From Carboxylicivirga sediminis (GTDB lineage: Bacteria; Bacteroidota; Bacteroidia; Bacteroidales; Marinilabiliaceae), in NCBI RefSeq assembly GCF_018156225.1, contig NZ_JAGTAR010000014.1, positions 32,001 to 96,000 on the forward strand: DNA of 64,000 bases, given 5' to 3'. The notes below the pieces were generated by a model. The model was not told the DNA's origin, did not search any database, and was given only the letters and a program-made list of their open reading frames with translations. A program made the translations under genes and the position numbers. Shown here piece after piece: positions 26,969 to 34,258 of this stretch. Numbering within the stretch: the stretch's first letter is position 1; the number at the start of each line of letters is the position of its first letter.

Positions 26969-27997
26969 TTAGTATTCAGTGCCTAGTTGCGATGAGGCGC
27001 GTTCTACCAGTTCAGGCGTAAATATTTTCGTCTCATATTCTTCCTCTTCCACATTGTTTTCAATATGGCCTATTAATAGGCGCATAGCGGCTTGACCTAT
27101 ATCATAGCCTTTTTGCTCAACGGTTGTGAGCGGTGGATAAGCTATATTGGCATTGGGGCCGTCGCCAAAGCCCACAACTGCAATGTCTTTGGGGATGCTG
27201 TAGCCGTTGCGCTGAAGAACTTGCATAGCAGCAATGGCTGTACTGTCGTTAACGGCAAATATACCATCAACTTCAGGTGCTAAGCGTATAATATCATCGG
27301 CCCTGGCAAATACAGTTTCACGGGTGTCACACTTCACAATTAGGCGATCGTCACAGCTGAGTTTATGCTCTTTTAGAGCACTGCAATATCCCTCTTTACG
27401 GTTCTTACCTATTAATAAATGTTGCGGTGCTGCCAGGTGCATAATTTTTTTACAGCCTTTATCTATCAAATGACGTGTGGCAATTCTGGCACCTTCAAAG
27501 TCATCTGCAATCACTCTGTCGGAGCTAATTTGTTCGCATATTCGGTCGAAAAACACCACTGGAACACCATTTTCTTTCAGGTTTTCAAAGTGGGCAAACT
27601 CATGAGTGTTCTTACTCATCGATATTAAAATGCCATCAACTCTATTGTCTACAAGTGCCTGCAGGTCAATTACCTCTCGCTGGTAATTTTCATTCGTTTG
27701 GCAAATGATGGCATTATAACCTCTTCCATATGCTACATCTTCAATACCACTAATAACTGTAGAAAAGAAATGGTGAACAATCTCCGGTATTACAATGCCG
27801 ATGGTATTGGTTTTACTACTCCTCAAGCTTAACGCCAATGCATTGGGACGATAGTTTACTTTTTCGGCAAATGTTTGTACCAACTGTTTGGTTTTCGGGC
27901 TAATGTCGGGGTGGTCCTTCAGTGCTCTTGAAACAGTAGATGGTGAGATACCAAGTATTCTGGCAATATCTTTAATCGTGATTGGTTGGGATTTCAT
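26969..27997 (-). CDS. LacI-family transcriptional regulator
   Basis: 342 residues from the ATG at 27997. The N-terminal helix-turn-helix and hinge are clear (ITIKDIARILGISPSTVSRAL, then KVNYRPNALALSLRSSKT). A periplasmic-binding-protein-like sensor domain follows (IGIVIPEIVHHFFSTVISGI; DGIFAVNDSTAIAAMQVL; VGFGDGPNANIAYPPLTTV). A frame extending to 28096 adds 33 residues before the HTH and is rejected. Likely controls both the minus operon and the susC operon through the GCAAACG sites flanking it; a maltose-related ligand is inferred from context. Confidence 0.92.
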   Translation of the reverse strand: MKSQPITIKDIARILGISPSTVSRALKDHPDISPKTKQLVQTFAEKVNYRPNALALSLRSSKTNTIGIVIPEIVHHFFSTVISGIEDVAYGRGYNAIICQTNENYQREVIDLQALVDNRVDGILISMSKNTHEFAHFENLKENGVPVVFFDRICEQISSDRVIADDFEGARIATRHLIDKGCKKIMHLAAPQHLLIGKNRKEGYCSALKEHKLSCDDRLIVKCDTRETVFARADDIIRLAPEVDGIFAVNDSTAIAAMQVLQRNGYSIPKDIAVVGFGDGPNANIAYPPLTTVEQKGYDIGQAAMRLLIGHIENNVEEEEYETKIFTPELVERASSQLGTEY

Positions 27998-28140
27998 TTT
28001 TATAGCTATGGAACTGTTGTTAGACTGATAAAAATTAAAGATAGCAAAAACATCAATACCTCTCATAGTTTGCCGAAAAATGAGTTGACGGATCATAATT
28101 CTGAAAAAAATAAAACATGTTCTACAGCAGGTTGTTTTAC

Positions 28141-28178
28141 CGCAAACGACACCGCAAACGACACCGCAAACGGTTGCG
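28141..28178. promoter_or_regulatory. Tandem LacI-type half-sites ahead of susC
   Basis: CGCAAACGACAC occurs twice in direct tandem (28141-28152 and 28153-28164), followed at once by CGCAAACGGTTGCG, a near-palindromic full site one base away from the perfect operator core. This gives three GCAAACG boxes spaced 12 bases apart, in the lacI-susC intergenic region. Confidence 0.72.
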
Positions 28179-28353
28179 ACGAATTATCTGCAAAATTGTG
28201 TATTTGTGTGTTAATAAATGTTTACAGAATCTTCAAAATTGCATATGTTTGTAGCGGTCTTAGTGGTTAAATTAAGCATTGTTTTAAAGGTATTAACAGA
28301 ATCATCTTCTCAATTAATCCACAAATAAAAATCCTTTAAAACGGATAACGGAT

Positions 28354-28396
28354 GTTTAATTCGGTATAGCACCACGTTTAAATTGGTATAATTTTG
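28354..28396 (+). promoter_or_regulatory. susC promoter with 15-base direct repeat
   Basis: GTTTAATTCGGTATA (28354-28368) and GTTTAAATTGGTATA (28376-28390) match at 13 of 15 positions with a 22-base period, about two helical turns. The second copy runs directly into TAATTTTG (28389-28396), a perfect TAnnTTTG -7 element. Downstream, 28397-28479 can form a GTGGT/ACCAC hairpin and holds a three-codon ATG AAA ATC TAG frame. Confidence 0.65.
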
Positions 28397-28479
28397 ATTA
28401 GTGGTCTAAACCACCCCAATTGTAAGGGGGCTAACATGATAAATTAAATTTTTTATCAACACATGAAAATCTAGTTTTT

Positions 28480-31476
28480 ATGAAAAGACAGTCAAATCTT
28501 TTTAAGTTACTGTTTATTGTTGTGGCACTTTTTAGCTTTTCAGCGCTATATGCCCAGCAAATGACAGTGTCAGGAACGGTAACAGACGCAGCTGATGGGA
28601 TGCCATTACCTGGCGTAACAGTTGCAGTTAAAGGTACCACAACAGGTACGATTACTACGCCTGATGGAAATTATACGTTAAGCGTTGAAAATGGGCAAAC
28701 GCTGGTTTTCTCATTTATTGGCTATAAATCACAAGAAGTTGTTGCTACCAATACAACCATTAATATTGCCTTGGAAGAAGATGTAATTGGCATGGAAGAG
28801 GTTGTTGTTATTGGGTATGGTACTACAAAAAAGAAAGATTTAACAGGATCTATCCAGACCGTTAATGCTGATGATTTTAATCAGGGAGCGATAGCCTCTC
28901 CACAACAGTTAATTAATGGTAAAGTAGCTGGTGTGCAGATTACTGATGGTGGTGGTGCGCCTGGAGAGGGTGCGACTATTAGAATTCGAGGTGGTTCTTC
29001 ACTTACAGCATCTAATGATCCTCTAATTATTATAGATGGAGTGCCTCTTGATGGGGGTGACGTAGGAGGTATGCGCAATCCGCTTAATGTTGTTAATCCA
29101 AATGATATTGAGACATTTACAGTGTTAAAGGATGCATCAGCTACCGCCATTTATGGTTCACGAGCATCTAATGGAGTAATCTTAATTACTACTAAAAAAG
29201 GTAGTGGAGCTGGAATGAAGATAGATTATGCAGGTAATGTATCTGTGGCAACTAAAGCGAATGAGTTAGACATATTAAGTGCTAATCAATATAGAGAGGT
29301 TCTTACAGATAAATTCCCTGATAATGTTGGTTTAATGGGAGATGCAAATACTGATTGGCAAAAAGAAGTTTATAGAACTGCCGTAAGTACTGATCATAAC
29401 CTTGCAATGTCAGGTATGATTGCTGATAAAATGCCATATCGCGCTTCTGTTGGATACAACCTTGCAAATGGTATCCTTGATGAGTCAAGTATGGAAAGAA
29501 CAACAGCGTCAATTAATGTTAATCCAACATTTTTTGATGATCACTTAAGAGTAAATCTTTCTGCCAAAGGAATGTTTGTTAACAACAACTTTTCAAATAC
29601 CGGAGCTGTTGGAGCCGCAATTTCTATGGATCCAACACAAATGATAACAGGTGATATGTATGAGCCTTATGGTGGTTACTTTACATGGACCCGGGGAGAT
29701 GGAACTCCTAATGGTAATGCCCCTGATAATCCAAGAGCGCTAATAGACCAACGAGTTGATAAGTCGAAAGTGAATCGTTTCATTGGAAATGCTCAATTCG
29801 ATTATAAATTCCACTTCTTACCAGAGCTTCGCGCCAATCTGAATATCGGGATGGATATGCTGGAATCACAGGATGATCCAAAAGAAGTTATGGCTGGTGC
29901 TGCATGGGATACTGATGCATATTTACGTGGAGGTTCTTATGAAAAGTATAAGTTAAAGAAGGAAAACAAATTACTTGATTTCTATTTGCAGTATACAAAA
30001 AACCTAGATGCTATTGATTCTCGTTTTGACGTGATGGGTGGTTATTCATGGCAACATTTCTGGACTGAAAATACATCAGGTAGTTGGTTCAACTTACCAA
30101 ACGAAGATGACGATTTCGTGAGAGATCCAGAAAATTTGACCCGTAATGAGAACTACCTAGTATCATTCTTCGGTAGATTAAATTATGTGTTATCCGATAA
30201 ATACTACTTAACATTTACTTTAAGAAATGATGGATCGTCACGTTTCTCAGAAGATAATCGTTGGGGTCTTTTCCCATCTGTTGCTTTAGCATGGAATATG
30301 AAAGAAGAGTCTTTCTTGGAAGCAAGTGACGTGCTTTCTACCTTGAAAATGAAATTGGGTTATGGTGTAACTGGTCAGCAAAATATTGGTTCTGACTATG
30401 GTTATTTTGGAACTTATAAATCAGGACAGCCAACAGCTCAGTATGTTTATTACAATAATGTGACTGGTTCATATGATCGTGTGCCATTAACTACAATTCG
30501 CCCTAACGGATATGATGAGAATTTGAAATGGGAGGAAACAACCACTTATAATGTTGGTTTAGACTATGGATTCTTAAATAATCGCATTAGCGGTACCTTA
30601 GATGTTTACTTACGTGAAACAAAGGATCTTTTGAACCAGATTCCTGTTCCTGCAGGTGCTAACTTAACTAATGAACTTGTAACAAATGTTGGTTCGTTGG
30701 AGAATAAAGGTTTTGAATTGTCTGTTAATGCAATTGCCTTGGAAGGAAGCGATTACTCTTGGAGTATTGGAGCCAATGTTGCTTATAATGAAAATGAGAT
30801 TACAAAATTAACAAGGGTTGAAGATCCTAACTACCTGGGTGTTCAAACAGGTGGTATTTCAGGTGGTACTGGTAATATGGTTCAAATTCACCAAGTTGGA
30901 CAGCCAGCTAATTCATTCTTTGTTTATAAGCAAATATATGACACTAATGGTATGCCCATTGAAGGTTTATATGAAGACGTTAATGGAGACGGACAATTCA
31001 ATGAAAGTGATTTGAGAGTTTATAAGCAATCAGCTCCTAAAGTGATGCTTGGTTTGAATACTAACTTCAATTACAAAAACTGGGATTTCAGCATGGCAGG
31101 ACGCGCTAACTTAGGTCAATATGTTTATAATAACATGGCCTCTGATGGTGGATTCTATAACAGAATGCAAATTAGTGGTGAGTACTTGAATAATTTGAAT
31201 AAAGATGTATTTAATACAGGTTTTAACACTGCTCAGTATTTAAGTGATTACTATGTTCAGAATGCCTCTTTCTTCAGAATGGACAATATCACCCTTGGAT
31301 ATGATATGTCTGATTTGTTGAACAACAATATGAAGATGAGAGTTTACACTTCGGTTAATAACGTATTTGTTATTACAGACTATGAAGGTATTGATCCTGA
31401 GGTAAGTGGAGGTATTGACAATAATATTTACCCACGTCCAAGAACATTTTTACTTGGTGTAAATGTTACATTTTAA
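28480..31476 (+). CDS. SusC/RagA-type TonB-dependent outer-membrane transporter
   Basis: 998-residue importer for oligosaccharides that pairs with the downstream SusD. Signal peptide to about residue 25 (LFSFSALYAQ); carboxypeptidase-regulatory-like domain at about 28-105 (VSGTVTDAADGMPLPGVTV); then the SusC signature VVVIGYGTTKKKDLTGSI; the plug domain (IRIRGGSSL, PLIIIDGVPLDGG, DASATAIYGSRASNGVI); and a beta-barrel to an aromatic C terminus (LLGVNVTF). First gene of the plus-strand operon susC-susD-susE. No N-terminal STN domain, so no anti-sigma signalling is expected. Maltodextrin specificity is inferred from neighbours. Confidence 0.95.
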   Translation: MKRQSNLFKLLFIVVALFSFSALYAQQMTVSGTVTDAADGMPLPGVTVAVKGTTTGTITTPDGNYTLSVENGQTLVFSFIGYKSQEVVATNTTINIALEEDVIGMEEVVVIGYGTTKKKDLTGSIQTVNADDFNQGAIASPQQLINGKVAGVQITDGGGAPGEGATIRIRGGSSLTASNDPLIIIDGVPLDGGDVGGMRNPLNVVNPNDIETFTVLKDASATAIYGSRASNGVILITTKKGSGAGMKIDYAGNVSVATKANELDILSANQYREVLTDKFPDNVGLMGDANTDWQKEVYRTAVSTDHNLAMSGMIADKMPYRASVGYNLANGILDESSMERTTASINVNPTFFDDHLRVNLSAKGMFVNNNFSNTGAVGAAISMDPTQMITGDMYEPYGGYFTWTRGDGTPNGNAPDNPRALIDQRVDKSKVNRFIGNAQFDYKFHFLPELRANLNIGMDMLESQDDPKEVMAGAAWDTDAYLRGGSYEKYKLKKENKLLDFYLQYTKNLDAIDSRFDVMGGYSWQHFWTENTSGSWFNLPNEDDDFVRDPENLTRNENYLVSFFGRLNYVLSDKYYLTFTLRNDGSSRFSEDNRWGLFPSVALAWNMKEESFLEASDVLSTLKMKLGYGVTGQQNIGSDYGYFGTYKSGQPTAQYVYYNNVTGSYDRVPLTTIRPNGYDENLKWEETTTYNVGLDYGFLNNRISGTLDVYLRETKDLLNQIPVPAGANLTNELVTNVGSLENKGFELSVNAIALEGSDYSWSIGANVAYNENEITKLTRVEDPNYLGVQTGGISGGTGNMVQIHQVGQPANSFFVYKQIYDTNGMPIEGLYEDVNGDGQFNESDLRVYKQSAPKVMLGLNTNFNYKNWDFSMAGRANLGQYVYNNMASDGGFYNRMQISGEYLNNLNKDVFNTGFNTAQYLSDYYVQNASFFRMDNITLGYDMSDLLNNNMKMRVYTSVNNVFVITDYEGIDPEVSGGIDNNIYPRPRTFLLGVNVTF

Positions 31477-31488
31477 TTTGAAGAAGTC

Positions 31489-33120
31489 ATGAAGATAAAA
31501 GTATTAAATAAAATTGCATTTGCACTTGCTGTTATTGTTGGTTTAGGTGCATGTACAAGTGATTTAGATGTTACGCCGATTGATCCAAACTTGGCAACAG
31601 CAGATAAAGTTTTGGATTCTGAGGAGGCATTTGCTCAAGTGTTGGCTAAGATTTATGCTGGTTTTGCAGTTTCAGGCCAACAAGGACCTGCAGGTGATCC
31701 AGATTTAGTTGGTTTTGATGAAGGTCACAGCCAATATTGGAGAGGTTATTTCGTTTGTCAAGAATTACCAACCGATGAAGCTGTAAATGGATGGGCTGAT
31801 GGTGACTTGCCAGATGTAAGTCAGGTAGACTGGGGAGCAAACAATGGATTCATCCGTCAATTTTACTACAGAGCTATTTACCAGGTTTCTTTAGCTAACG
31901 AGTTTATTCGTCAGGCAAACAGATTAGGAAAACCTGAGTATTCTAACTTACCACAGTATATGGCAGAAGCTCGTTTCTTAAGAGCCTTATCATACTGGCA
32001 CGCTTTGGATTTATTTGGAAATGGTGTTCCATTTGTAACTGAGAATAGTGCCATTGGTTCTGTTTTACCTTTGCCTGCTGGTGAAAACCCACGTGGACCT
32101 GAATTGTTCGATTACATCGAAAGTGAATTGTTAGCCATAGTTGGAGAAGGTGAAGATAAATCACAGGTATTAGCTGATGTTGGCCAAACTTATGGTGGCC
32201 AGGCTAATAAAGCAGCAGCATGGATGGTATTAGCAAAGTTGTATTTGAATCATAATATTTACAGAGGAGAATTAGACAATGCATATTATACAAAAGCTCG
32301 TACCTACATCAATAAAGTAACGTCAGCAGGATATAGCCTGATTACTGATGCAGATGCTGTTGCAGATGCTGTGTATTCTCCATATGAATACCTATTCTTA
32401 GCTGATAATTATAAAGCTGATAATGAAATTATTTATTCAATTAACTCTAATGGTGATGATACCAGAACATATGGCGGTATGACATATGTAGTTGCTGCTT
32501 CTATCGGTGGTGATGAAATGAAGCCAAATGATTATGGTATGGCTAATGGTTGGGGCGGTAATCGCACTACAAAGGCCCTGGTAAATAAGTTTAGTGTTGA
32601 TGATAACCGAGCACTTTGGTTTACAACTGGCCAGCAGTTAGAAATTGAGCAACAAGATCAATTTACTCACGGCTATGCGGTTGTTAAGTATAAAAACAGA
32701 ACAAGAAGTGGTGGTTATGGTTCTAACGAAGGTAAATCAGACTGGACTGATATTAACATTCCTGTTTTCCGTTTGGCCGATGCTTATTTAATGGCTGCTG
32801 AGGTTGACCTAAGATTAGATGGAGCTGTTTCAGGTGCAAGTAGGGCATTTTTGCAAGAGATTGCTGATAGAGCAGAAACAACTTTACCAGGAACTATTGA
32901 TCTAGATTGGATTCTTGATGAGAGAGCTCGTGAGTTATATTGGGAGTGTCACCGCCGTTCAGATCTTGTTCGCTTTGGTAAGTTTACAAAAGGTTATAAC
33001 TGGCCTCTAAAAGGTGATGCTTTGCAGGGGAAAGATGTGGATGATAAGTATAATCTAATGCCTATTCCATTTACAGATATTACTGCAAATCCAAATCTTA
33101 ATCAGAACCCAGGTTATTAA
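31489..33120 (+). CDS. SusD/RagB-type surface glycan-binding lipoprotein
   Basis: 543-residue lipoprotein that caps the SusC barrel. The lipobox is VGLGAC with C22. TPR-like helices run through the N-terminal half (LPQYMAEARFLRALSYWHALDLFGNGVPFV, typical of SusD), and the C-terminal part contains DERARELYWECHRRSDLVRFGKFT, also characteristic. It begins 12 bases after the susC stop codon, so they are co-transcribed. Starch or maltodextrin binding is inferred from the locus. Confidence 0.95.
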   Translation: MKIKVLNKIAFALAVIVGLGACTSDLDVTPIDPNLATADKVLDSEEAFAQVLAKIYAGFAVSGQQGPAGDPDLVGFDEGHSQYWRGYFVCQELPTDEAVNGWADGDLPDVSQVDWGANNGFIRQFYYRAIYQVSLANEFIRQANRLGKPEYSNLPQYMAEARFLRALSYWHALDLFGNGVPFVTENSAIGSVLPLPAGENPRGPELFDYIESELLAIVGEGEDKSQVLADVGQTYGGQANKAAAWMVLAKLYLNHNIYRGELDNAYYTKARTYINKVTSAGYSLITDADAVADAVYSPYEYLFLADNYKADNEIIYSINSNGDDTRTYGGMTYVVAASIGGDEMKPNDYGMANGWGGNRTTKALVNKFSVDDNRALWFTTGQQLEIEQQDQFTHGYAVVKYKNRTRSGGYGSNEGKSDWTDINIPVFRLADAYLMAAEVDLRLDGAVSGASRAFLQEIADRAETTLPGTIDLDWILDERARELYWECHRRSDLVRFGKFTKGYNWPLKGDALQGKDVDDKYNLMPIPFTDITANPNLNQNPGY

Positions 33121-33145
33121 TCGTTAACCTATAAATTTTAGACAA

Positions 33146-34198
33146 ATGAAAATATTTCAATATATAGCTGTTATATTACTGGGAGCCGTGTTGTTTTCGT
33201 CTTGTTCAGAAGATGATAAATTAACATACAATCCTGAGTTAGCAACTGAGTCAAATATTAGTTTGCCAGGTGCTGATGGATTAGTATTTACAAAAGATGA
33301 TGCCGATGAATTAATTACATTCGAGTGGTCAGCTACAGATCCTGGTGTAAGTGTTCAGGTTGATTATGTAGTTGAACTTTCTACAACAAATGTTTTTGAT
33401 GTTGTAACTACTTTGGCTGAAACTAGCGAAACCAGTGTTGATATTAAAGTTAGTGGTGTTAATAATGCATTAATTGCTTTAGAATTGGATCCTGGTGTTG
33501 AAACACAAGTTTATTTGCGTGTTTTGGCCAAGATTAATGAGAATGTAGAAGATATATCATCTGCTTTTAAAGAGTATACAACTACTCCATATGAAACAAT
33601 AATTGATTACCCAATGATTTATGTTCCTGGAGCATATCAAGGTTGGAGTCCAGGTGCCGAAAATGGTAGGTTGTATTCGTATAATTTCGACAATGTTTAT
33701 GAGGGAATCATAAGAATTACTGAAACAGCTGAGAATAATGGTGAATTTAAATTAACTGAAGGTCCTAGCTGGGATGTAAATTGGGGTGGAACATTAACTG
33801 CAGATGGTGACAATTATACTGGAACTGTTGGCGGTGGAGATAACTTCAAAGTAACCCCAGGAACATACATGTTTAGAGTAGATCTGGATGCGAATACAAT
33901 AACATTAACTAAAACTGATTATTGGGGAATAATTGGTGAAGCCATTGGTGGCTGGGGTGATGCTGATGATGTTATCATGCACTACAATGGCCAGCGCATG
34001 TACTGGGAAGCAACTGCTGATTTCGTAGCAGGCGGTTGGAAATTCAGAAAGAATAGTTCATGGGGCGGTGACCTTACTGGGGATTCTAATGGTAATCTTG
34101 TAGGTTCAGGTGATAACATATCATGCGATACGCCTGGTAAATACCATGTGACATTCGATTTGAACAACATGACGTACACGTTTGAAATAGTTGAATAG
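33146..34198 (+). CDS. SusE-like starch-binding lipoprotein
   Basis: 350 residues; signal peptide with lipobox LFSSC (C20). The residues after the cysteine, SEDD, fit the acidic lipoprotein export signal known from Bacteroidota surface lipoproteins. An N-terminal immunoglobulin-like SusE domain (about 35-150, ITFEWSATDPGVSVQVDYVV) is followed by two tandem beta-sandwich binding modules starting YVPGAYQGWSPG and WGIIGEAIGGWGDADDV, rich in Trp and Tyr. Expected to hold starch chains at the surface beside SusCD. Followed by a strong terminator, separating it from the amylase gene. Confidence 0.9.
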   Translation: MKIFQYIAVILLGAVLFSSCSEDDKLTYNPELATESNISLPGADGLVFTKDDADELITFEWSATDPGVSVQVDYVVELSTTNVFDVVTTLAETSETSVDIKVSGVNNALIALELDPGVETQVYLRVLAKINENVEDISSAFKEYTTTPYETIIDYPMIYVPGAYQGWSPGAENGRLYSYNFDNVYEGIIRITETAENNGEFKLTEGPSWDVNWGGTLTADGDNYTGTVGGGDNFKVTPGTYMFRVDLDANTITLTKTDYWGIIGEAIGGWGDADDVIMHYNGQRMYWEATADFVAGGWKFRKNSSWGGDLTGDSNGNLVGSGDNISCDTPGKYHVTFDLNNMTYTFEIVE

Positions 34199-34220
34199 AA
34201 CACTTTATAATATTTGGATT

Positions 34221-34251
34221 AAAAAGCCGCCCACTGTGGCGGCTTTTTTTT
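34221..34251 (+). terminator. Intrinsic terminator after susE
   Basis: AAAAAGCCGCC, a six-base loop and GGCGGC followed by eight T. It lies just before the amylase start codon, so the amylase may need read-through or its own promoter. Confidence 0.9.
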
Positions 34252-34258
34252 AAAACAC

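Noticed and set aside
28141-28178. Short repeats as a CRISPR array
   Set aside because: Direct 12-base tandem units without spacers; they match LacI half-sites instead.
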